Shown here: positions 1 through 6,362 of the stretch, piece by piece
How the letters are laid out: each line of letters opens with the position of its first letter
Numbering within the stretch: position 1 is the stretch's first letter
Origin: JBGSKV01 sp041740975
GTDB taxonomy: Bacteria > Bdellovibrionota_B > Oligoflexia > Oligoflexales > JALZUQ01
DNA length: 32,470 nt
Direction of reading: 5' to 3'
NCBI GenBank assembly: GCA_041740975.1
Contig: JBGSKV010000076.1
Coordinates: 1 to 32,470 of the forward strand
The notes under the pieces: generated by a model
What the model saw: the letters and a program-made list of their open reading frames with translations, nothing else
What the model was told of the DNA's origin: nothing
The model's database searches: none
Translations under genes and position numbers: made by a program

Positions 1-2
1 GA

Positions 3-84
3 CGGTTGAGCCGGCTTAGATTTGGCTGGGCATTGAGGCTGCATCAGCCGACACCGCCCAGACAAATCTAAGCCGGGAGAACCG
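3..84. repeat. Long near-perfect inverted repeat (82-base hairpin)
   Basis: Bases 11-31 pair with 56-76 with one mismatch (25 against 62). After a symmetric 3-by-3 internal loop (gag/gag), bases 3-7 pair with 80-84. Inside the main loop 37-41 pairs with 45-49 around a CAT triloop. No T-run flanks it on either strand, so it is not a simple intrinsic terminator. It lies downstream of infC on the minus strand and could be a structured leader for the next minus-strand gene, an RNA processing site, or a small mobile or repetitive element. The pairing is directly visible; the role is unknown. Confidence 0.75.
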
Positions 85-144
85 GACCAATCAAACATAG
101 AAATGAAAACTGTGAGTGTGAAAGGCGGAGCAAATTTAGATATC

Positions 145-161
145 CGACCGCGAAGCGGTCG
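145..161 (-). terminator. Possible weak terminator hairpin after infC
   Basis: A perfect 7-bp stem (145-151 with 155-161) with a three-base loop lies 21 bases beyond the infC stop codon. The minus-strand sequence after it is A/T rich (GATATCTAAATTTG) but has no clean U-tract. It is therefore a candidate terminator or 3'-end stabiliser only. Confidence 0.4.
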
Positions 162-181
162 AATGTTCATTTAACTATATT

Positions 182-658
182 TTATTTTGCGGCTTCGAGC
201 ATCGCAAGTGTTGTCGGCCCCGGTACATGACTAACTTTACAAGGTACAGACTTAATCACTTTTTCCATCAATTCCGTAGCGCGTTCAGGATGCTCACGCT
301 CACGACCCTTGAGTCGGATGCTGAGTTTCACTTTATCGCCACGAGCTAAGAATTTCTCGATACTTTTGAGTTTTGTTTGAAGATCATGGTCAGAGATATT
401 GACCTTGATTTGTATCTCTTTAACGGTCGAAGTCCTTTGACGACGCGTTTTGGTTTTTTTGGATTCGAAACGTAATTTTTTGAAGTCGTCGATTCGGCAA
501 ACCGGCGGGCTCGACTCTGGACTTACACAAACTAAATCAAGACCAGCTTCATCGGCCGCTGCGAGTGCTTTGTCTATCGTTACAATTTCATTACCTTCTT
601 CAGTAACGAGCCTTACTTTCGGAAATTCTTTAGCGTCTGAACGAGTTACTACTTGCAA
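182..658 (-). CDS. infC: Translation initiation factor IF-3
   Basis: IF-3 binds the 30S subunit, prevents early joining of 50S and checks the initiator tRNA/start-codon pair. The N-domain ends in the family hallmark AGLDLV...SPPVCRI, followed by a basic linker (KKTKTRRQR). The C-domain begins VKEIQIKVNISDHD and contains GDKVKLSIRLKGRE. I start at TTG 658, giving about 158 residues. A strong AAGGAG (minus strand, 669-674) lies ten bases before it, and this start places the N-domain where IF-3 proteins normally begin. An ATT at 664, four bases after the same site, is the alternative and would match the rare AUU start known for infC. A GTG at 757 leaves the frame open but has no ribosome site and would overlap the divergent neighbour. 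No rpmI/rplT or thrS partner is visible within the window. The family call is firm; the start is less so. Confidence 0.9.
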   Translation of the reverse strand: MQVVTRSDAKEFPKVRLVTEEGNEIVTIDKALAAADEAGLDLVCVSPESSPPVCRIDDFKKLRFESKKTKTRRQRTSTVKEIQIKVNISDHDLQTKLKSIEKFLARGDKVKLSIRLKGREREHPERATELMEKVIKSVPCKVSHVPGPTTLAMLEAAK

Positions 659-668
659 ATGAATGACT

Positions 669-674
669 CTCCTT
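669..674 (-). promoter_or_regulatory. Strong ribosome binding site deciding the infC start
   Basis: AAGGAG on the minus strand sits well inside the open frame that begins at GTG 757. It is spaced for ATT 664 (4 bases) or TTG 658 (10 bases). This argues that the longer N-terminus is untranslated leader. Confidence 0.7.
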
Positions 675-770
675 CGTATAAGTTCCACTTGAGGATCGAC
701 TATAAAGCTTTTTACGAACCCCCTGCAAGGTAGATTTGTCTGTTTTTTAGTGATCACTGAATCAAAATCA

Positions 771-1319
771 ATGCATAAATTTAGGGCGTGTACTGTGCCA
801 AGCCAAAAAGACCCGCTCCATCAGCCATTTAAGATTGGCAATCATCTCGTAAGTGGGGTTTGGCAGTATTATATGCCACCTGAGCTTATAGACATGAAGT
901 TTCCCAAAGAAGAGCGGGCAAATTGCGGTGCTTGCCCCAAGGCAAAGTATGAAGGTTATCGAGCAGATTATAAGTGTTGTACCTATCACCCTCGGGTTTC
1001 TAATTTTTCTTTGGGCCTCGCGGCCACAAATGCGCCCGCCCAGCGCATCATTAAAGAGCTAAATGTTAAGGGTTGGTTGGTCCCAGAAGGTATGCTGTCG
1101 TCACCCATTCTTTGGTACGATTACTTAGCCGACTTGAAAGAAGATCAATTTGGCGTGAGTAAGAAAGTCCTCTGTCCCTTCCTGCAAACGTCGACCGGTT
1201 TATGCCAGATTTATGCTTATCGTAATGGAGTCTGTTCCACATTCTTCTGCATGCATGATCAGGGTGAACGAGGTGAAAAGTTTTGGGAGAACCTTCAAGT
1301 TCTTGCCATTCAAAATTAA
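771..1319 (+). pseudogene. Cysteine-cluster protein, N-terminal part (cut by in-frame stop)
   Basis: A 182-residue product from ATG 771; GTG 750 is an alternative, and neither has a clear ribosome site. It has a cysteine pattern typical of metal-cluster proteins of the YkgJ kind: C52-x2-C55, the pair C69-C70, then C135, C145, C155 and C160. The rest is soluble, with no signal peptide or membrane segment. The frame stops at TAA 1317-1319 and reopens at once with ATG 1320 in the same frame. The C-terminal residues (FWENLQVLAIQN) appear to run on into the next product as one helix, so this is probably half of one gene. Function is unknown; metal or Fe-S binding is inferred from the cysteines alone. 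It is divergent from infC. Confidence 0.6.
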
Positions 1320-2048
1320 ATGGCGATTGGCCAGTGGTGCATGTACGAATTGGGTTTCGACCTTGAAAAATACTTTAGGGATTTAAACTCTTTTGCCGAA
1401 AAAGTCACGGAAGTTAGCGATGAAAAGACTCGCGGATGGCGCGATACTTATCGAGAAATACTATGGCAAAATTGGTACGGTAAAGAAATGGAATTTCTGC
1501 AAGCTTGCGGCGATTTGGTCTCAAAACACCGCGATAAATTGCAGATGGTAGGAAATGTCACGGACATTTTGGAAGCCAATGAGTTTGATAAAGCCCAGGC
1601 CGTCGCAGTGCCAAAAAATATTGGGTACAAAATTGGAAAAGACGAGTTCGGCCCAGGTGAGACTATGTCTCCCAATGAACTTTTTACACGCCTTAAAAAA
1701 ATCGAAAAAAAATTATGGTCGATTCCGGATTATCCGATGGTTCTCAGTGAATCCTTCGTGATTCACAAAAATCCTTTGGATACTAAAGAGAGTCAAGACC
1801 ACAAAGCCTTCGCTTTTCAAGTTGGCCTCAAAAAGAAAAAAAACAGTCCAACCTCAGCGCCACTGAAATGGCGTCTATACGTCCATGAGAGCGAAGCAAA
1901 CCTTTTAAAATCTTTCTCTCAACCGAAACTGTTTTCGGCATCCCTCGCTAGTCGGTATCATGAGCGTCAACAGGGTGATCCTGAGGCTTTCGTCTCAAGG
2001 TGGGTGGGGCTCAAGGTGCTCATAAGGGCCCACCATAACCTTAAGTAA
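1320..2048 (+). pseudogene. Continuation of the cysteine-cluster protein (C-terminal part)
   Basis: A 242-residue product in the same frame as the gene just upstream, separated from it only by TAA. It starts MAIGQWCMYELGFDLEKY, with no ribosome binding site of its own beyond what translation of the first part brings. The sequence is soluble, helical and lysine-rich, with no domain I recognise. A conserved-looking segment of charged residues (residues 10-60) follows the junction. It may be made by reinitiation at the abutting ATG, by stop readthrough, or not at all if the stop is a true nonsense mutation or a sequencing error. A CAA-to-TAA change would explain the stop. It is equally possible that two separate chains work together. 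Confidence 0.55.
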
Positions 2049-2128
2049 CTTTTAAGATTTTTCAATTCTCGCAGGTTTCCGTGAAAAAGGCCGAACGGAT
2101 CTGAACTACTTTTAGAGGAGTAGCTTTT

Positions 2129-2944
2129 ATGGATTCTATCAAGTTTTGGTCTCGTGTCGGTATTCTCGGAATTTCTCTTTTGGCAATCGGTTGCGGTGGC
2201 ACGGAGTTTGGATCGGCTGGTTTAGCAAGCCAATCGGGCGATCTTAATCCTGCAGACAGTCCTGGCGGTGGTGGTAGTGGATCTCCCAGTGGTAATCCAA
2301 ATAATCCCGGCGGTGGAAGTGGTGGACCTGTTCCGCCTATGACACCTGGCGAAATTATGTTGGCTTGTGCGGATGCCACAGCATCTCATCAGACGCTGAA
2401 CACAACCTTGAACTTTCCGCCACGCCAAAACTGTAGCTTCGGAGCAAACGGTAATGGTGGCCCCGTCAACGGGTTTCACATGGCGAGGGAAACTCAAGAA
2501 GCCATGATCAGCTTACCAGCGAACGCGGTGATTTGCGGTATGGCACGATTTTCCTCGGGTTTAACATCGGAAATCACCTACGATGACTTTATGTTCCTAA
2601 CTTTAGATGACTATGTTCTTGTTTCAACAAGTACGAGTCTGGTGAGCCTGCTGGCGACGGATAATAATTTGAGGGTTTGGGATTGGAGTCGTATCTACAC
2701 CCAAGCTTTCGAGAATACGCCGACCCCGTATTGTTTGGGAGGATCGTGTACTTTCCCGGGACACGACCAAACCGGTCCGATCAGTTTGGATTTTCAAAGT
2801 CAGGAACTCTCGGCTTTGTCGGCAAAATTGCTCAACAAAACGGAAGCTAGCCTGAAAGTTATTGTAACTGGTGACAACGACAATGGTGACTGCGAACATA
2901 GTGGGTTCGATATCGATATCGAACTTGACTATATTGTTCACTAA
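2129..2944 (+). CDS. Lipoprotein with Gly/Pro-rich linker, unknown function
   Basis: A 271-residue secreted lipoprotein. The signal peptide ends in a lipobox with Cys22 (LLAIGC), so the mature protein should be lipid-anchored. Residues about 40-75 form a low-complexity linker of Gly, Ser, Pro and Asn that would hold the C-terminal domain away from the membrane. The domain (about residues 78-271) has several cysteines (for example NCSFG, VICGM, YCLGGSC, DCEHSG) suited to disulfides. It has alternating hydrophobic segments ending in DIDIELDYIV, which suggests a beta-sandwich. ATG 2129 is preceded by AGAGGAG (2114-2120), a good ribosome site. I recognise no named family. It stands alone, with 80 bases before and 228 bases after it. 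Confidence 0.8.
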   Translation: MDSIKFWSRVGILGISLLAIGCGGTEFGSAGLASQSGDLNPADSPGGGGSGSPSGNPNNPGGGSGGPVPPMTPGEIMLACADATASHQTLNTTLNFPPRQNCSFGANGNGGPVNGFHMARETQEAMISLPANAVICGMARFSSGLTSEITYDDFMFLTLDDYVLVSTSTSLVSLLATDNNLRVWDWSRIYTQAFENTPTPYCLGGSCTFPGHDQTGPISLDFQSQELSALSAKLLNKTEASLKVIVTGDNDNGDCEHSGFDIDIELDYIVH

Positions 2945-3070
2945 ACTCGTACACGATCCGAGCTGCTTTTTTGAGGTAGAGAATTAGAGAAAGTTAGGGA
3001 TATCTCTTTCGCTGCGATCCTAATCGCTGGCTCGGGCTGGTTTTTAGGGTCGCCAGGAGGAAAAACCCAT

Positions 3071-3076
3071 TATACT
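3071..3076 (+). promoter_or_regulatory. Possible -10 element upstream of the 3173 lipoprotein
   Basis: TATACT, one mismatch from consensus, lies about 95 bases before the GTG start at 3173. The matching -35 position (around 3048-3053) is poor, so this is only a candidate. The rest of the 2945-3172 gap shows a weak hairpin (CTCG/CGAG before a T6 run at about 2945-2975) and no gene. Confidence 0.3.
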
Positions 3077-3172
3077 AAGATGCTGAATTGTTTCCTTTAA
3101 TTTCCTAACCTTCAACTGAGGGTCGAGAACTCCGATACGCTGATTGAGTCAATTTATCAGTGGAATTTTCGG

Positions 3173-3631
3173 GTGACCCCTAAAAACACAAAATTCATCC
3201 ACGTAAACCTCATGGTATTCATGGGGATTTTTGCATGTGCGGCACCAGAGTTACCAGACACAGGTTCCGTCAAATCTGCCCCTGTGGTGGAAGCGTTTTG
3301 TGAAGGTGCTCAAATTGGATCTGTAGAGATGCAGATTAAGGTGCGCGCTTGTACTGCCAATAAGCGCTACTACGACCGTGCCGCTAATGAGGGTGCGGGA
3401 ATGTGCACCGATAAGCGTATTGCTCCATTTGGCTGTACGGAAGAGGGGCTCTACTCAGTTCTTAATTCTAAAGCCAAAGCGGATTTAGAGTTTCAAAAAA
3501 ATAATCGTCTTAAAAACTATAGACTCGACCAATGTTTTGAAGATGTTAGCAAAGAAAATCTCCCCGTTTATAAGTGTATTTTTGAAGACGGAACCAACAC
3601 TCCACAAGTTATTGATCTCAATAGAATCTAA
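3173..3631 (+). CDS. Small cysteine-containing lipoprotein, unknown function
   Basis: A 152-residue product starting at GTG 3173. The N-terminus has lysines, then a hydrophobic stretch (VNLMVFMGIFAC) ending in a lipobox with Cys22, so it is a probable lipoprotein. Six further cysteines in the mature part (AFCEG, RACTAN, GMCTD, FGCTEE, QCFED, YKCIF) are an even number and suit three disulfides in the periplasm. No ribosome site is obvious, which makes the start uncertain; the ATGs at residues 14 and 17 would leave too little signal peptide. I do not recognise the family. It lies between another lipoprotein and the flagellar-regulator genes, with no sign of co-transcription with either. Confidence 0.65.
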   Translation: MTPKNTKFIHVNLMVFMGIFACAAPELPDTGSVKSAPVVEAFCEGAQIGSVEMQIKVRACTANKRYYDRAANEGAGMCTDKRIAPFGCTEEGLYSVLNSKAKADLEFQKNNRLKNYRLDQCFEDVSKENLPVYKCIFEDGTNTPQVIDLNRI

Positions 3632-3730
3632 GAGTGAATGCTCTAGCCACGCGCACATTTTCCTGCTAATCACAGTTTGACCAGACCCTTGCATTTTACG
3701 TTGGTCATAACTTCTATAAAGCATTTGATC

Positions 3731-3931
3731 ATGCGATTCCGAGACCTCATAAAAGACTGGATGCCGAGTATTCGCTTTTTTGAGAAGCGGCGTGCCAAGA
3801 GACGTCGGATGGCTGAACTTAAACGCGCAATCTTTTTGGGCAGATATAAGCCGGATGCTTATACCATAGTAGAGGGTTTAGAAAAAAAACAGGTATTCGA
3901 TGACATAAAGGTTGATCTACCTACCGAATAG
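3731..3931 (+). CDS. Small FlgM-like protein (candidate anti-sigma-28 factor)
   Basis: A 66-residue product from ATG 3731; a TTG at 3677 would add 18 residues, and neither start has a strong ribosome site. The segment RMAELKRAIFLGRYKPDAY, continuing TIVEGL, matches the C-terminal helical motif of FlgM (basic-x-x-LK-x-AI-x-x-G-x-YK-x-DA-x-x-I). In known FlgM proteins this part binds and inhibits the flagellar sigma factor FliA. The N-terminal half is very basic (EKRRAKRRR) and shorter than usual, so it could act in another way, for example on RNA. The gene sits 52 bases before csrA, with fliW following; both are flagellar regulators, which supports the assignment. Similarity is by motif only. 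Confidence 0.5.
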   Translation: MRFRDLIKDWMPSIRFFEKRRAKRRRMAELKRAIFLGRYKPDAYTIVEGLEKKQVFDDIKVDLPTE

Positions 3932-3940
3932 AACTACAAA

Positions 3941-3983
3941 CATGGTCTCGAAGGGCATTCGCCCCTGTTTGTGACCATGGAGG
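3941..3983 (+). promoter_or_regulatory. csrA leader hairpin reaching into the ribosome binding site
   Basis: CATGGTC (3941-3947) is complementary to GACCATG (3973-3979), with an inner GGGC/GCCC stem (3953-3956 with 3961-3964) around an ATTC loop. The right arm ends in the first G of GGAGG (3979-3983), the only ribosome binding site before csrA. The site therefore lies at the base of a stem and contains a GGA, the core of CsrA-binding sites. This suggests csrA translation is controlled by structure or by CsrA itself; that role is inference. Confidence 0.55.
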
Positions 3984-4238
3984 GTGAGCAGTCTGTTAGT
4001 ATTAACGCGAAAAATTGGCGAAGGTATCACCATCGGTGACGACATCAAAATCGTTGTCATGCAGGTGAAAGGCAAGCAAGTCCGCCTTGGCATTAAAGCT
4101 GGACCGGATACCCCGGTACACCGCGAAGAAGTCTATAACCGAATCCAAGAAGAGAATTTCAGAGCTGCCAAAATGGCGCCCGCGAAGCTTCCCAGCGGCC
4201 ATCTTGTGAAACGCAAATTGCCCAATAGCGATTCTTAA
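3984..4238 (+). CDS. csrA: Carbon storage regulator CsrA (RsmA)
   Basis: CsrA is a small dimeric RNA-binding protein that binds GGA motifs in mRNA leaders, often blocking flagellin or metabolic mRNAs. The family core is clear: LLVLTRKIGEGITIGDDIKI, then VRLGIKAG and the RNA-binding region VHREEVY. The C-terminus is extended by about 20 basic residues (KMAPAKLPSGHLVKRKL), making it longer than the usual 61-70 residues. The GTG at 3984 directly abuts the GGAGG site, which is too close. CTG at 3993, nine bases after GGAGG, would give the family's normal start MLVLTRK, so a CTG start is plausible. fliW follows 193 bases downstream; FliW is the known protein antagonist of CsrA. Confidence 0.93.
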   Translation: MSSLLVLTRKIGEGITIGDDIKIVVMQVKGKQVRLGIKAGPDTPVHREEVYNRIQEENFRAAKMAPAKLPSGHLVKRKLPNSDS

Positions 4239-4270
4239 ACTTCATTTTCGACGAATTTAAAAAGCCAATT

Positions 4271-4319
4271 GGCTCGAAAGCTTGAGCCGCAAGCAATACG
4301 CGCTATGCATCTTTAGCGC
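4271..4319 (+). other. Two small hairpins in the csrA-fliW gap
   Basis: Stem 4271-4277/4282-4288 (seven pairs including one G-T, loop AAGC) is followed by a perfect six-base stem 4300-4305/4314-4319. Neither is followed by a T-run. They could shape processing or separate control of fliW; no function can be shown from sequence. Confidence 0.4.
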
Positions 4320-4431
4320 ACATGGCTCATCTCTGGTTCATCTTTGCAAGCCAGGAATAATTTGCATTTTTTGTATCTTTTGCGCTACTCTCAACTTAGA
4401 TAACCACGTTTCATTCTAAGAGGTCGAGCCG

Positions 4432-4941
4432 GTGCGAAAGGTTGATACAACCAGATTCGGTGAAATATTGGTTAGCCCGCAAGAGCTGATCACGCTTCCC
4501 TTCGGACTCGTCGGATTCCCGGAATTCAAAGAATTTGTATTGCTCGAGCACGAAGAAGAATCGCCTTTTCGTTGGCTCCAATCTCTAGACGATGCAGCCA
4601 TTGCATTCGTTGTTATAGATCCTTACGTTTTCAAGCCTGATTACGATATTCAGTTAAGCTCTCAAGAAAAACAAACTCTAGAAATCACCAAAAGCGAAGA
4701 TTCATTTGTTTTCGTGATTTTGACATTACCGGAAGATTGGCGTGACACCACTGCCAACATTAAAGCCCCCCTTATTTTCAATAAGCGCACTCGCAAGGGT
4801 CGCCAAATTATCTTGAATGATCCCACTTTGACAACTCGCTTTGCGATTGCTCAAGCCTTCGGTTGGAATGACAATGCCGATGATACGCCGGCCATGGATT
4901 TTATTCCGGCAGGCAAACCAGGGCCGATGCCAACTCTATAG
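4432..4941 (+). CDS. fliW: Flagellar assembly factor FliW
   Basis: FliW binds flagellin and, when free, binds CsrA and relieves its block on flagellin translation, linking flagellin level to its synthesis. The 169-residue product has the family features: TRFGEI near the N-terminus, the LPFGLVGFPEFKEFVLLEHE segment, FRWLQSLDD, FVVIDPY, and NIKAPLIFN followed by a basic RKGRQIIL. Start GTG 4432 is preceded by AAGAGG (4418-4423) at suitable spacing. A tail of about 20 residues (DDTPAMDFIPAGKPGPMPTL) extends past the core. It lies downstream of csrA on the same strand, the partner expected from the family; the 193-base gap with hairpins may allow separate expression. Confidence 0.92.
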   Translation: MRKVDTTRFGEILVSPQELITLPFGLVGFPEFKEFVLLEHEEESPFRWLQSLDDAAIAFVVIDPYVFKPDYDIQLSSQEKQTLEITKSEDSFVFVILTLPEDWRDTTANIKAPLIFNKRTRKGRQIILNDPTLTTRFAIAQAFGWNDNADDTPAMDFIPAGKPGPMPTL

Positions 4942-4980
4942 TAATTTAGACTTCCCTGAACAATCAAAAAGTTCGTTAAT

Positions 4981-5316
4981 ATGCTCAAAATGACGTTCAG
5001 AACAAAGTTATGGCGCTATTCAGGAAAAGCGGCTTGGTTTTTTATGACCATACCTAAAAGTAGAACGCAAAAAATAAAAAAAGTTGGAAGAGATATTTCA
5101 AAGGCCTGGGGTTCAATTCCGGTGAACGTAAAAATTGGCAAATCAGATTGGAAAACTTCAGTTTTTCCGGACAGTAAATTGGGCTCCTATCTCTTGCCGG
5201 TTAAAGCTGAGATTCGAAAGAAAGAAGGCCTGATAGCGGGGAAAGTCTACACTGTTTATATCTGTATTGAATCTGACCAAGAAATATTAAGATTCAACAA
5301 AAAGGGTCTCATTTGA
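4981..5316 (+). CDS. DUF1905 domain protein
   Basis: A 111-residue soluble protein. Its pattern (F-x-x-KLWRYSGKAAWFFMTIPK, then WGSIPVNVKIGKSDWKTSVFPD, YLLPVKAEIRKKEGL, AGKVYTVYICIE) is that of the DUF1905 family, small beta-barrel proteins of unknown function. The length is close to a single-domain member. ATG 4981 is used; ATG 4990 is equally possible, and no ribosome site is clear. It follows fliW by 39 bases and may be read with it, but nothing in its sequence points to motility. It ends 15 bases from the end of the convergent aminotransferase gene. Confidence 0.75.
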   Translation: MLKMTFRTKLWRYSGKAAWFFMTIPKSRTQKIKKVGRDISKAWGSIPVNVKIGKSDWKTSVFPDSKLGSYLLPVKAEIRKKEGLIAGKVYTVYICIESDQEILRFNKKGLI

Positions 5317-5331
5317 AACGTGCGCACACAC

Positions 5332-6231
5332 TTAAATGACTGCCAAACCTGTATTCCAGTCGAGCCGTTCGCCTACTTTGCTTTCAACCCACGCCATATA
5401 TAGGCGCTTGATTTGCTGAAAAGTGCTTTGGGGTCTAGCGGTGTGTAAGATGTGTTTGTCGATTTTATTGACCGGAATCATGCCTCGCACCGTTGAACAT
5501 AAAAAGGCTTCATCGAAACTTGCTAGCAAATCCTGATAAATTTCTTTTTGGTGCACAATAATCCCAGATTTTTTGCAAAGGTCCAAAATATTTTGGCGAG
5601 TGATGCCCGGCAATATCCCACTATCAATCGGCGGCGTGCAGATTTCAATGGCTTCGCCGTGGCGTCGAACGAAGAAAATATTTGCGGCTGTAGCTTCGGT
5701 AAATTCATCTTCAGAATTCACAAAAAGCACATCACCAAACCCTGCCTCTTTCGCTTTGCGAGATGCTGCTGTGCGTTGGCCATAATTTGTGGATTTCGAT
5801 TCAACTTTACTCTTCGTTCCGAGTTTCTGAACTTGAAGCGAAATGCCTTGCGTGTAAAGTTCGGCTGGTGCAATGGGTGCCGGAATCGCAAAAATGATTT
5901 TATTGGGCTTCGCAGGTGCTTTGTCTAGACCAAACCCGTTTCCTGAGGTGATGAGGATGCGATAAGATTTTTTGATGACATCTTTGGGAAGTTGCTCGCC
6001 GAGGGTTTTCACTTCGAACTCGAGTTCTTGCTGGCTGAACTTCAGGTTGATGCCCATGTGATGCGCGGATTTCTGCAGACGCTCGTAGTGCTGATCAAAG
6101 CTCAAGATCGTGTCTTTGAATCCCACGACAACTTCGGAAATAGCCTCGCCATACAAAAACCCGCGATCGGTGATCGGTAGGTAAGAGTCCTGTAAAGTTC
6201 CTATCTTGCCGTTAACGGAAACAAGTTCCAT
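5332..6231 (-). CDS. Class IV PLP-dependent aminotransferase (branched-chain/D-amino acid/PabC type)
   Basis: A fold-type IV PLP enzyme of 299 residues, the normal family length. The catalytic lysine is K146 in KSTNYG, the phosphate/pyridine-binding E179 lies in FTEATAANIFFV, and GILPGITR (after residue 205) is the cofactor phosphate loop. The N-terminus VNGKIGTLQDSYLPITDRGF with LYGEAI is also standard. The K-S-x-N-Y context favours branched-chain or D-amino acid aminotransferase over 4-amino-4-deoxychorismate lyase (usually K-x-L-N-R), but I cannot settle this. A PabA-type gene elsewhere in the window keeps PabC in play. ATG 6231 has AGGAGG eleven bases upstream. It is divergent from rimO. 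Confidence 0.85.
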   Translation of the reverse strand: MELVSVNGKIGTLQDSYLPITDRGFLYGEAISEVVVGFKDTILSFDQHYERLQKSAHHMGINLKFSQQELEFEVKTLGEQLPKDVIKKSYRILITSGNGFGLDKAPAKPNKIIFAIPAPIAPAELYTQGISLQVQKLGTKSKVESKSTNYGQRTAASRKAKEAGFGDVLFVNSEDEFTEATAANIFFVRRHGEAIEICTPPIDSGILPGITRQNILDLCKKSGIIVHQKEIYQDLLASFDEAFLCSTVRGMIPVNKIDKHILHTARPQSTFQQIKRLYMAWVESKVGERLDWNTGLAVI

Positions 6232-6267
6232 GTCGGACGAAACCTCCTAAAAGTCTCACTGGCTTTG

Positions 6268-6296
6268 TTGCAACTGAGGCCGTGTGGTGGTATAGA
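6268..6296 (+). promoter_or_regulatory. Sigma-70-type promoter for rimO
   Basis: TTGCAA (6268-6273), a 17-base spacer, then TATAGA (6291-6296): each box is close to consensus with ideal spacing. It lies 66 bases before the ATG of rimO in the divergent region and would drive the rimO-rho-prfA-prmC set. Confidence 0.6.
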
Positions 6297-6362
6297 AATG
6301 CCCAGCTATGCAGTGTTGCTCTAGCCTTATTTATCAAATCACGACTTGGAGTACAAACCCTA

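Noticed and set aside
659..757. N-terminal extension of IF-3 from GTG 757
   Set aside because: No ribosome site, overlaps the divergent gene's start region, and exceeds the IF-3 family start; the internal AAGGAG decides against it.
2062..2379. Proline-rich open frame on the minus strand opposite the lipoprotein gene
   Set aside because: It is the mirror of the Gly/Pro/Ser-coding stretch; no ribosome site, and composition follows the sense gene.
3678..3707. TGACCA...TGGTCA inverted repeat before the FlgM-like gene as an operator or promoter
   Set aside because: Six-base arms with an 18-base gap occur easily by chance and no -10 box is correctly spaced.
3977..3995. ATG 3977 as csrA start
   Set aside because: It is out of frame with csrA and runs into a stop after about twenty codons; it is part of the hairpin arm.
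5548..5928. 126-codon plus-strand frame opposite the class IV aminotransferase
   Set aside because: It is the shadow of a well-conserved gene with catalytic motifs on the other strand.
6282..6362. N-terminal extension of rimO from GTG 6282
   Set aside because: The segment overlaps the promoter -10 region and does not resemble the RimO N-terminus; ATG 6363 is better.
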